From positions 1 through 15,662 of the forward strand of contig JAIROC010000547.1 of the NCBI GenBank assembly GCA_031257735.1: 15,662 bases of DNA, in the 5' to 3' direction. Shown here piece after piece: positions 6,502 to 14,103 of this stretch. The stretch's first letter is position 1. Each line of letters starts with the position of its first letter. The DNA comes from Bacteroidales bacterium. GTDB lineage: Bacteria > Bacteroidota > Bacteroidia > Bacteroidales > WCHB1-69. The notes beneath the pieces are model-generated. The model worked only from the letters and a program-made list of their open reading frames with translations, was not told where the DNA came from and made no database searches. A program made the position numbers and the translations under genes.

Positions 6502-7478
6502 TATCCCAATATAGCTTCTTCGATAAACAGCGTGCATAATTGTGAGAAATCCCAGCCCAAATAATGTAGCTGTTTTGGGATAATACTTTCATTGGTTTGT
6601 CCGGGTATTGTGTTTATTTCAATAAAATACAATCCTGTTTCATTATAGATATAATCCAAACGGGCAATCCCTTTGCATCCCAAAAATTGATATATCTGTT
6701 CAGATGTTTGTTTGCATAAGGTTTCTATTGTAACAGGTATCTGTGCTGGGGTTATTTCATCAGCAAGATTAGGATTATATTTAGCTTCAAGGTCGAAATA
6801 TTCTTTTTTGGAGATAATTTCGGTAATAGCCAGCGCCTGTACGGTATTATTTATTTTGACGACGCCACAGGTAATTTCTCTTCCTTTAATATATTGTTCA
6901 ATCAGGAGTTGATTATCGTGATTGAAGGCGAACTGTAAAGCATTTTGGAGGTCTTCTTTTCTGTTCACTTTCGACATGCCGACGCTTGAACCCGAATTAC
7001 AGGGTTTGACGAAACAGGGTAGTCCAATCTTCTCCAAAATATCATTTTCCACAACCGTATCTCCCTTAAACAGGCATACGGAAGGTGCAATCTTGATGCC
7101 GTAGGAAGAAACAACATGATTACAAAAATGTTTATCGAAAGTCAATGCAGAAACAGTAGCGTTGCATCCCATATAGGGAATAGACAACATGTCGAAATAA
7201 CCCTGTAATTTTCCATTTTCTCCGGGATCGCCATGAATGACAATAAACACACAATCAAAAAACAGTTTCTTTCCTTGAATGGTAAGTGAGAAATCATTTT
7301 TATTGATATGATATACGGTAGTATCTTGTGTAAATGTCCATTCATTATGTCGAAGATGAATGGGATAAACCTGATACAAATCAGTATCCAAACTCTTCGC
7401 GATATTTTGAGCGCTTTTGATAGATATTTCGTACTCTCCCGAATTTCCTCCTGTGATAACTGCAATATTTTTTTTCAT
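6501..7478 (-). CDS. ddl: D-alanine--D-alanine ligase
   Basis: Ddl joins two D-alanines with ATP in the cytoplasm to make the dipeptide that MurF adds to the peptidoglycan precursor. The 325-aa ATP-grasp protein shows GGNSGEYEIS (10-19, E15), HGDPGENG (82-89), KPCNSGSSVG (158-167), GREITCG (199-205), EAKY with Y234, and IEINTIPGQT (286-295). Y234 matches the Tyr of ordinary Ddl enzymes that favours D-Ala rather than D-lactate, so this is not a Van-type ligase. The gene starts at ATG 7478, 54 bases after the upstream barrel gene. Its TAA stop overlaps the DUF1848 start, implying translational coupling. Confidence 0.96.
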   Translation of the reverse strand: MKKNIAVITGGNSGEYEISIKSAQNIAKSLDTDLYQVYPIHLRHNEWTFTQDTTVYHINKNDFSLTIQGKKLFFDCVFIVIHGDPGENGKLQGYFDMLSIPYMGCNATVSALTFDKHFCNHVVSSYGIKIAPSVCLFKGDTVVENDILEKIGLPCFVKPCNSGSSVGMSKVNRKEDLQNALQFAFNHDNQLLIEQYIKGREITCGVVKINNTVQALAITEIISKKEYFDLEAKYNPNLADEITPAQIPVTIETLCKQTSEQIYQFLGCKGIARLDYIYNETGLYFIEINTIPGQTNESIIPKQLHYLGWDFSQLCTLFIEEAILG

Positions 7479-7532
7479 AGTAATAAATACTGTATTATGT
7501 TTATGTGTCTAATGGGCTTTAAACGCTGTAAG

Positions 7533-8225
7533 CTAATCTTCGTATTCTTCAAAAGGTTTTGTTGAGACAGCCCAATCCAATCCCAATGCCAGATTGACGC
7601 CTCTGTTTCTTATTGCACTGTTAGGGTAATAGTTATCGGTTGTAATGGATGAGAAACTGTGTTGATAGGAGAGGGATAATTTTACGCGACATCGTTCTGT
7701 AATATTGTAACCTCCGCCTATTTCAACAATTCCGCCTATATCCATTTTTCGGATTTTGCTGGTTAAATTTTCTGTTATATTTTCTATAACCTCACCTTTA
7801 ACGTCCACAAGTGGGGTTATGATTTGTGCTTTAAGTAATATGGCAGGAACAAGTCCTATCTTGGCAAATCCAAAAAGTTTCTTTTTGCCGTAACTGTATC
7901 CTAATTTTAGAGGGATGGAAATATAGGCAAAGTTGGTTTTGGATTTTAATTCATTGTCTATTGTATTTCCTGTTGTATCTGTTGTGATTTTGGTCGCAAA
8001 ACCACGCACATTATAGGCGATACCAGCGCCAATAGACACATTCTTATTAAAGAAGTATTCATAAGTTACTCCTCCCGCGAAACTTGCTTTAAAACTTGGT
8101 TTACTGATAAAATCTTTACTGGCGATATTTGCCCAATATATTCCGCCGTCTAATCCAATATAATGATTTTGTCCGTGTATTTTAAACATTACCAATGCTA
8201 AAATGATTATGAGTATTTTTTTCAT
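7533..8225 (-). CDS. PorT-like outer-membrane beta-barrel protein
   Basis: I start at the ATG at 8225 (230 aa), not the upstream ATG at 8324. The former puts a clean signal peptide at the N-terminus: MKK, a hydrophobic run, then IHG before Q19. The mature protein would start with Gln, as is common for Bacteroidetes exported proteins. The rest has alternating hydrophobic and aromatic strands typical of the OMP_b-brl_2 (PorT) fold: GLDGGIYWANI, GVTYEYFFNKNVSIGAGIAY, FAYISIPLKLGYSY, VEIGGGYNITER, VKLSLSYQHSF and VNLALGLDWA. Exact role unknown; such small barrels can be transport, adhesion or secretion accessories. It starts 99 bases after the endonuclease gene. Confidence 0.8.
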   Translation of the reverse strand: MKKILIIILALVMFKIHGQNHYIGLDGGIYWANIASKDFISKPSFKASFAGGVTYEYFFNKNVSIGAGIAYNVRGFATKITTDTTGNTIDNELKSKTNFAYISIPLKLGYSYGKKKLFGFAKIGLVPAILLKAQIITPLVDVKGEVIENITENLTSKIRKMDIGGIVEIGGGYNITERCRVKLSLSYQHSFSSITTDNYYPNSAIRNRGVNLALGLDWAVSTKPFEEYED

Positions 8226-8324
8226 CTGTGATTTGTTTACGTAGTAATTGAAAAATGCTTTTACTGTTTTAAACGCAAAAAGATTATTTTTATTTGCTGA
8301 CTGAAAGAACTGTATTTTCAACAT

Positions 8325-9008
8325 CTAACTCAATCTTTTAATTTCCCTTTTGATATCTTCGATTATTTCTGTATTGGCAATTTCTCCACCAAGACTGAAA
8401 ACAATAAAAACTTTTCCATCGAATTTTTCTTCAAAATCAGCAAAACTTGCTTTCATTCTTTCGGTAGCGGAATAGTTTCCGAAATTGGTTTTTGCGGTAA
8501 CAGGTTTTATTTGAATACCAATGGCTTTATTGTTGATTTTGGCTATGTAATCAATATCGCCTACGTGATCGAGTTCAGGGTCGCTTTCTTCAAATGTGAG
8601 TTCTGGGAAAATCTTTGCCAAACCGTCATTGACTACGGATTTCTCACGTATAAAACCATCGAATGTACGATTGATTGTGAGGTTGAAAATGTAATCAATA
8701 CAATCCTGCAAAGTGAGCTGTGCAAATGCAGCTTGCCATTCGGGGATAACTACTTCCGTAATTTTTTCGTATAGCCGTTCGCCTAATTCTTGTAAACTTT
8801 CTTTTGTTATCTTGGTTTTAGTTTTTGCTTCTGTGTAAGCATTTTCAAAATACCATTGTTGCCAATCGTCAATGGTTTGAGGCTGGCACTCGCGAATAAG
8901 AGCCATTACAGCGCCAACTTTGTTTGGTCGTGAAAGTTGGTAGGTTTGGCAAGCATAATTGAGAACTTTCTCTTTTTTGCCGAAATCAAGGGAGTGTTTA
9001 TTCATCAT
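8325..9008 (-). CDS. MjaI-family type II restriction endonuclease
   Basis: The 227-aa protein resembles the RE_MjaI family, whose characterised members cut CTAG. The likely PD-(D/E)xK-type core is LDHVGDIDYIAKINN followed by GIQIKP, giving D151 or D153 with Q166 and K168 (a QxK variant). The beginning (LDFGKKEKVLNYACQTYQLSRPNKVGAVMALI) is the family N-terminal region; the C-terminus has KVFIVFSLGGEI. It follows the methyltransferase gene by 72 bases in the same direction, so modification is encoded before restriction. The frame is intact. CTAG is very rare in this window, which fits that specificity but does not prove it. Confidence 0.8.
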   Translation of the reverse strand: MMNKHSLDFGKKEKVLNYACQTYQLSRPNKVGAVMALIRECQPQTIDDWQQWYFENAYTEAKTKTKITKESLQELGERLYEKITEVVIPEWQAAFAQLTLQDCIDYIFNLTINRTFDGFIREKSVVNDGLAKIFPELTFEESDPELDHVGDIDYIAKINNKAIGIQIKPVTAKTNFGNYSATERMKASFADFEEKFDGKVFIVFSLGGEIANTEIIEDIKREIKRLS

Positions 9009-9080
9009 ATTTGAAAAATCTTGTCTTTTGCAAACACATTACATTCTTTCCAAAATCACTATAAATTTCATATCCCTTTT

Positions 9081-10355
9081 TCATATTTCCAAAAACTTTC
9101 GTTTATACTTAAATTCCATACTCTCATCCACTGCGACTAATCCCTTTTTCAACAAATGCGCGTTAATAAACGTCTTGTTTTCAAGATAGAGATATACCAA
9201 TAAATGGTTTTCGCTATCGTGTTTTACTTTGTCGTATCGCAAAAAAACTTTTTCCCCTTTCAGTTTTTCGCGTAAAAATGCTGTCGCCTTGCCATTGATT
9301 TCAGGATTTTGTTTTATACCTATCAATCGAATGACCATGTCATTGTTCAATTTAAGCAATTCGGGACTGATAATCTCTTTTACCGTGAAATATTCTTCCC
9401 GCCTGCCTGTACTTTCGGCGTCGATTTTTGATCCATACTGTAGTTTCTTGACGTCAATCTTTTTGTCTATTTTATGCATATCAACAAACTGATACGGCAA
9501 CTTTTCTATTTCTGCCGAAAAATCTGTTTTTGTATTTTGCTGTTTGAGAATATCTATTTCAACTTTTGAGAAAACATCGTCGAAACCGATTTTTTCTTTT
9601 ATAATCGGAATAAATTCGGGATTGATTTCGTAGCCGACAGAATTTCTGTTTAGTTTTCTGGCGACAGATGCTGTTGTTCCGCTTCCCATAAACGGGTCTA
9701 AAACAGTTTCGTCAGGAAATGAAAACATTTTTATCAAACGCGCGGGCAACTCTTCAGGAAACATCGCCAAATGCTTGTCCTGTTTTGCGCCGTTGAAATA
9801 CCAGTGCCCATTAAAATAAGTGTTCCATTCGTCGTTGGTCATTGTCGATTGCGCCTTTTGTTCTGCTGTCGGTTTGGGAGCGTTTCCCTGCTTTTTGAAC
9901 AGCAAAATATACTCAAAATCCAACTTCACAATGCCGTTGCGGGGATGCGGAAAACTGCCCATGATCGCTCCGCCGCCGGTGGTGTTCATCGTGGTTGCCT
10001 TTTGCCAAATGATTTGTCCCATAAAATCGAAACCAACTGTTTCGCAAAATTTTATGATTTCGGAATGAATGGGAATAACTTTATACCGTCCATAGTAAAC
10101 GGAACGCGCAAACTGGTCGCCGATATTCACGCACAAACGGCAACCGTCGTGTAACACGCGAAAACATTCCGCCCAAACCAAATTCAGATTGTTGATATAA
10201 CTTTCATAACTGTCATTAAATCCGATTTGGTTTTCTGCGCCATAGTCTTTCAGTTGCCAATAAGGAGGCGAAGTAATTATCAAATGAATGCTATTATCTT
10301 CAACTTCATTCATCTGACGACTATCTCCATTGATTATTCTATATCTATTATTCAT
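9081..10355 (-). CDS. Beta-class DNA methyltransferase with C-terminal SNase-like domain
   Basis: This is the modification partner of the MjaI-type nuclease, most likely making N4-methylcytosine in CTAG. I start at the ATG at 10355. A TTG eight codons upstream keeps the frame open but falls in the -7 promoter element. Numbering from that TTG, the methyltransferase shows motif IV TSPPYW (36-41), the FEYILLFKK strand (155-163) and motif I LDPFMGSGTT (227-236), the beta-class order. After a linker, residues about 348-430 resemble staphylococcal nuclease: IRLIGI (R351), NPE (E360), ATAFLREKLKGEKVFLRYD, LLVYLYLENKTFINAHLLKKGLA-like, and FKYKRKFLE. The nuclease Asp of the VDTPE motif is Lys356, and the second Arg (YGRGLAY) is absent, so this domain is probably a binding module rather than an active nuclease. 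Confidence 0.88.
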   Translation of the reverse strand: MNNRYRIINGDSRQMNEVEDNSIHLIITSPPYWQLKDYGAENQIGFNDSYESYINNLNLVWAECFRVLHDGCRLCVNIGDQFARSVYYGRYKVIPIHSEIIKFCETVGFDFMGQIIWQKATTMNTTGGGAIMGSFPHPRNGIVKLDFEYILLFKKQGNAPKPTAEQKAQSTMTNDEWNTYFNGHWYFNGAKQDKHLAMFPEELPARLIKMFSFPDETVLDPFMGSGTTASVARKLNRNSVGYEINPEFIPIIKEKIGFDDVFSKVEIDILKQQNTKTDFSAEIEKLPYQFVDMHKIDKKIDVKKLQYGSKIDAESTGRREEYFTVKEIISPELLKLNNDMVIRLIGIKQNPEINGKATAFLREKLKGEKVFLRYDKVKHDSENHLLVYLYLENKTFINAHLLKKGLVAVDESMEFKYKRKFLEI

Positions 10356-10376
10356 TTCTGTTTTATTAAGGAAGTG

Positions 10377-10384
10377 CAAAAATA
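10377..10384 (-). promoter_or_regulatory. -7 promoter element for the restriction-modification genes
   Basis: The minus strand reads TATTTTTG, matching TAnnTTTG, 21 bases before the methyltransferase ATG at 10355. It decides the start: transcription would begin downstream of the in-frame TTG at 10379. No -33 TTTG is evident. The adjoining 68-base gap to the cyclase gene shows no other feature. Confidence 0.5.
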
Positions 10385-10447
10385 CAATTTTTATTCGATT
10401 TGATCATCGCTTGATGAGAAAAAGAACTTTCAGCGCGACAAGACAAA

Positions 10448-11470
10448 TTATTTTTCGTTGTAAATAACAGACAACACAACTTTACCGACAGCGGATAAAG
10501 TTTCTTTATTGATGATATTCATATTATCATTAACAGTATGCCAATGTTTATTAAATCCTGTTCCCGAAGAAGAGTTCCATTCAATAATATCAACAGTAGG
10601 AATATTTCTTATTCTATTAATGTAAAGATGGTCGTCAATGATAGGATTGGTTTCTTTGTTTTGAAAATAAGAGGCAAATCCTAACATATTCGCTCTATTC
10701 CATATTTTGTCGGTTATATCGGGGGCGTATTGACGTGAAATGCCTTCTTTGGTAAATTGCGCATATTCACCACCAACCATATCTAATAGAATACCATATC
10801 GCGCTCTGTAGTTTTTGACATGGGGATTTTTAGCCCAGGCTTGCGAACCTAAACACCAATTTTCACCTGAGTAAGAGAAGCGTTCATTTTCGGGTTCGCC
10901 GTAATCTTCCAAATCAAAAAAGATAATATCGATACCTGTTTCAGGGGCATTTAAGTGCAATTGACGTGCAATTTCCAACAAGACGCCTACACCGCTTGCA
11001 CCATCATTAGCGCCGTCAATGGGGGTGCGATGGTTATCGGGATTAGGGTCATGGTCGGCGTATGGGCGGGAATCCCAATGAGCTGCCAATAAAATACGTT
11101 TACGTGCATGGGGATTGAATATCCCGATGATGTTTCCGCCATTTAATACGGTCCCGTCGTAGGCTTTTACCGTTAAGGGCTGATATATGACTGTATCGGC
11201 GTATCGTTGTAATGTCTGTAGTAGAAATTCACCGCAGGCTTTGTGTTCTTTTGTATTGGGGACGCGAGGTCCAAAGTCCACTTGTTGTTTTACAAAATAA
11301 TAAGCGCTGTCTTTGTCGAAATCAGGCGTTTTAATTTGCGGTGTTTTCTGTGTCTCTTGTGTTCCTTCTTTGAATTTATCTTCTTTAGAACCCTGATTGC
11401 ATCCCGTGAGCAGGATACACAGTATTATCGAAAGCGTATAATTTATCTTTATTCTCATTTTTATTTTCAT
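10448..11470 (-). CDS. Glutaminyl-peptide cyclotransferase-like M28 lipoprotein
   Basis: Glutaminyl cyclase converts N-terminal Gln of exported proteins to pyroglutamate. This 340-aa protein has a lipoprotein signal with lipobox LTGC (C24), so it is probably anchored to a membrane facing the periplasm. The M28-fold core shows AAHWDSRPYADHDPNP (H131, D133), DGANDGASGVGVLLE (D156), FFDLEDYGE (E188), WCLGSQAWAKNPH, YGILLDMVGG (D230), IDDHLYINR and KHWHTVND (H311). D156, E188 and H311 are the likely zinc ligands of a single-zinc cyclase. The ATG overlaps the sufS stop as ATGA, suggesting coupling; a second ATG lies four codons in. The close match to the Bacteroidetes cyclase pattern favours this over an aminopeptidase. 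Confidence 0.85.
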   Translation of the reverse strand: MKIKMRIKINYTLSIILCILLTGCNQGSKEDKFKEGTQETQKTPQIKTPDFDKDSAYYFVKQQVDFGPRVPNTKEHKACGEFLLQTLQRYADTVIYQPLTVKAYDGTVLNGGNIIGIFNPHARKRILLAAHWDSRPYADHDPNPDNHRTPIDGANDGASGVGVLLEIARQLHLNAPETGIDIIFFDLEDYGEPENERFSYSGENWCLGSQAWAKNPHVKNYRARYGILLDMVGGEYAQFTKEGISRQYAPDITDKIWNRANMLGFASYFQNKETNPIIDDHLYINRIRNIPTVDIIEWNSSSGTGFNKHWHTVNDNMNIINKETLSAVGKVVLSVIYNEK

Positions 11471-12684
11471 TTTTTATTTAGCATAACATTTACTTTTTGC
11501 AAGACTGCTAACAGTTTATCTATTTCATCCATGTTGTTGTATACGGCAAAAGAAGCTCTGACTGTACCCGGAATATGTAAAAAATCAATAAGTGGTTGAG
11601 CGCAGTGATGTCCCGTACGAACGGCTATTCCCATCATATCAATCAAGGTACCCACGTCGGCAGGATGTTGATTTTTCAATAGAAAAGAAATGACGGCTGT
11701 TTTTTCTTTTGCTGTTCCTATGACAGTAAGGTTTTCAATTTCCTGTAATTTTATATGGGCATAGTTTAGCAAATTATTTTCGTGTTCAATCAGTTTTTCC
11801 ATTCCAAAACTCAGCATAAAATCAATAGCAGCAGACAATCCGATAGCTCCTTCCACATTAGGGGTGCCTGCTTCAAATTTGAATGGTAATTTATTGAAAG
11901 TTGTTTTTTGAAAAGACACCTGTTCTATCATTTCCCCTCCGCCCTGATAAGGAGGAAGCTGTTCCAAGTATTTTTCTTTTCCATAAAGAACGCCAATACC
12001 CATAGGCGCATAAATTTTGTGACCTGAAAAACAATAAAAATCGCAATCCAATTCCTGAACATCTACAATACTGCTTTTTATTCCCTGTGCGCCGTCTATC
12101 AAGACAGGGACTCGATGGGAATGAGCAATGTCTATCATTTTCTTTATCGGGTTTATTGTTCCAAGAATATTGGAGGCATGAGTAAGCGCGACTATTTTTG
12201 TCTTTTCGGTAAATAGATTTTCATAGACCTCCATTTCCAATTCCCCCCTACTATTGACAGGAATTACTTTTATTGTAACGCCGTATGGTTGGGCTGCCAA
12301 TTGCCATGGAACGATGTTTGAATGATGTTCCATGCAAGAAAGAATAAGTTCATCTCCCTGTTTGAAAAATGATTTACCAACACCATTTGCAACCAAATTA
12401 ATAGCTTCTGTAGTTCCTTTCGTGAAAATAATTTCGTGAGCATGTTTTGCTCCGATGAATAACTGTACTTTTTTCCGTGCGTCTTCATACGCATCTGTTG
12501 CTATTTGGCTTAATGTATGAACTCCTCGATGTACATTGCTGTTTAATTCCTTATAATAGGTTTCTATGGCATGAAGTACGCGTAATGGTTTTTGGGTTGT
12601 TGCGGCGTTATCCATGTATATAAATGGCTTCCCATTAATAAGACGACTTAACAAAGGAAACTGATTACGGATATTTTTGAACAT
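11467..12684 (-). CDS. sufS: Cysteine desulfurase, SufS/CsdA type
   Basis: SufS takes sulfur from L-cysteine as a persulfide for Fe-S cluster assembly. The 405-aa PLP enzyme (class V aminotransferase fold) shows YMDNAATTQKP (23-33), the stacking His in MEHHSN (118-123), D197 in LIDGAQG, and PLP Lys223 in FSGHKIYAPMGIG. It also has the substrate-binding EAGTPN (271-276) and catalytic Cys361 in RTGHHCAQPL, which is the SufS-type loop. The other suf genes (sufB, C, D) are not adjacent; instead it lies 75 bases after the cysteate synthase-like gene and overlaps the cyclase gene. With two sulfur-related neighbours upstream a shared transcript is plausible, but no functional link is proven. Confidence 0.95.
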   Translation of the reverse strand: MFKNIRNQFPLLSRLINGKPFIYMDNAATTQKPLRVLHAIETYYKELNSNVHRGVHTLSQIATDAYEDARKKVQLFIGAKHAHEIIFTKGTTEAINLVANGVGKSFFKQGDELILSCMEHHSNIVPWQLAAQPYGVTIKVIPVNSRGELEMEVYENLFTEKTKIVALTHASNILGTINPIKKMIDIAHSHRVPVLIDGAQGIKSSIVDVQELDCDFYCFSGHKIYAPMGIGVLYGKEKYLEQLPPYQGGGEMIEQVSFQKTTFNKLPFKFEAGTPNVEGAIGLSAAIDFMLSFGMEKLIEHENNLLNYAHIKLQEIENLTVIGTAKEKTAVISFLLKNQHPADVGTLIDMMGIAVRTGHHCAQPLIDFLHIPGTVRASFAVYNNMDEIDKLLAVLQKVNVMLNKK

Positions 12685-12759
12685 GATGAAATATAATTAT
12701 GTTGTTGATTATTGTTTTTGTGGATTGTCTACTTGTTTCATCATTTTCAATTAAATTAC

Positions 12760-14091
12760 TTATTGGTCATTCCCAATTTTCAACATTAAATCAAGTTCTC
12801 GTTTAACGTTAGTCATATCAGGGACAAGGCAGTTTTCAACAGAAGAAACCTGTTTAATATGATGTCCTAATTTTTGCAGAAAAGCAGGTGCACGTTTGAT
12901 ACCTTCTCCTATATTTACCAATACCGTTTGACCGTTTTTAATTTCTCCGTTTTGAATGGCTTTGATTAAACCAAGAATACATACTACCGAAGCGGGTCCG
13001 AGATGGATTTTACGTTCAAACGCAACCCATCGGGCAATATCTATTACCTTATTTTCTTCAACACGAATAAAATTACCCTTACTCTTTAGCGCTAACTTTG
13101 CGATAAGAGGATATGTTGCAGGATTACCCGTAGCCAAAATAGAGATTTCAGTAGGCGGATTATCAATAATGGGATATTGTTTTTCAAATCCTTCGGGAAA
13201 GTTTTGTAATTTGGCGTTTTCCCATGCTTGCACCATGGGGTCGCATTTGTCTGTCTGTATCATCAGCATTTTGGGAAGATTAATATCAGGCATATAACGA
13301 GACAATTCCCGTATGGCTTTATCTATCGCCAAGGGACCTGTTCCTCCGCTGACTGCCTGTATGTAAACATCCGGCATTTTACCAAATATCCGTAACCATT
13401 CAAAAACCATTGTTCGTTTTGATTCAATACGGACAGGGTCAATATTTCCCGAAGAAATAAGAATATTAAATTTTTTGGCATAATCAGCTGCGACCTGTTT
13501 GGCACGAGAATAATCTCCGTCCACACAATAAACTTGTTGTCCATAAGAGGCTATTTCGGCATGAGAGGTCGCTTCTGAATCTTTGGGCATAAAAATCGCG
13601 ATATTAACCCCTGCCAATGATAGATATTTACCATAAGCCGTAGCGGTATTTCCTGTGGAAGCTATACAGTACTGATTAATATTATTCTCTTTAAAGACGC
13701 TTGCCGCCATGGAGGCAGCAATATCTTTAAAGGTATTTGTACCTCCATTGAGGTCATTCCGATAGATGTATATATTGCAATCAAGATCACAGGATTTTTT
13801 TGCGTATTCTTCAAAGAAAGACCATCTTTCTACGGGAATAGCGCCTTCCTCACATGAAATGATATTATCTTTATTATACAGGGGCAAATAATCAAAGTAA
13901 TGCCAAAAACTTTTCGGATTTTTTTCTTTCAGTAGCTCCAATAATGATGAATAATCATTATTATACTCCACTTCGGAATGTTTTCCGCCACATTTTGCAC
14001 ATACTTGATTTTGCTTAAACCATGTGGAAAAATCTTTCGTAATATCTCCGCAGGAGACGCAACGAAGATGATATTTATCTTTTGACATCAT
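12760..14091 (-). CDS. Threonine synthase-like PLP enzyme, likely cysteate synthase
   Basis: The 443-aa protein has an N-terminal zinc ribbon (C11, C14, C31, C34) and a fold-type II PLP core. K122 in NGGTNTFKD is the likely PLP Lys, with phosphate-binding STGNTA (145-150) and SGGTGP (248-253). Threonine synthases usually read NPTGSFKD at the Lys motif; here Asn-Gly-Gly-Thr-Asn-Thr suggests a different substrate. Known cysteate synthases are threonine-synthase relatives that make L-cysteate from O-phosphoserine and sulfite. The adjacent alpha-oxoamine synthase, 12 bases upstream and same strand, fits use of cysteate for capnine-type sulfonolipids. True threonine synthase remains possible, but the lack of thrA/thrB neighbours argues against it. 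Function is inferred from context and recalled family similarity. Confidence 0.75.
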   Translation of the reverse strand: MMSKDKYHLRCVSCGDITKDFSTWFKQNQVCAKCGGKHSEVEYNNDYSSLLELLKEKNPKSFWHYFDYLPLYNKDNIISCEEGAIPVERWSFFEEYAKKSCDLDCNIYIYRNDLNGGTNTFKDIAASMAASVFKENNINQYCIASTGNTATAYGKYLSLAGVNIAIFMPKDSEATSHAEIASYGQQVYCVDGDYSRAKQVAADYAKKFNILISSGNIDPVRIESKRTMVFEWLRIFGKMPDVYIQAVSGGTGPLAIDKAIRELSRYMPDINLPKMLMIQTDKCDPMVQAWENAKLQNFPEGFEKQYPIIDNPPTEISILATGNPATYPLIAKLALKSKGNFIRVEENKVIDIARWVAFERKIHLGPASVVCILGLIKAIQNGEIKNGQTVLVNIGEGIKRAPAFLQKLGHHIKQVSSVENCLVPDMTNVKRELDLMLKIGNDQ

Positions 14092-14103
14092 TGATTATTT
14101 TAT

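Noticed and set aside
6502..6537. DUF1848 start at the upstream ATG inside ddl
   Set aside because: The TAATG overlap and the family's usual beginning support the ATG at 6501.
6501..7478. Van-type D-Ala-D-Lac ligase giving glycopeptide resistance
   Set aside because: The active-site EAKY Tyr of ordinary Ddl is present, and no vanH or vanX neighbours are seen.
8226..8324. N-terminal extension of the barrel protein from the ATG at 8324
   Set aside because: It would place 33 polar residues before a clear signal peptide; the ATG at 8225 is far more plausible.
10356..10379. Methyltransferase start at the in-frame TTG
   Set aside because: The TTG lies within the TAnnTTTG promoter element, and an ATG follows eight codons later.
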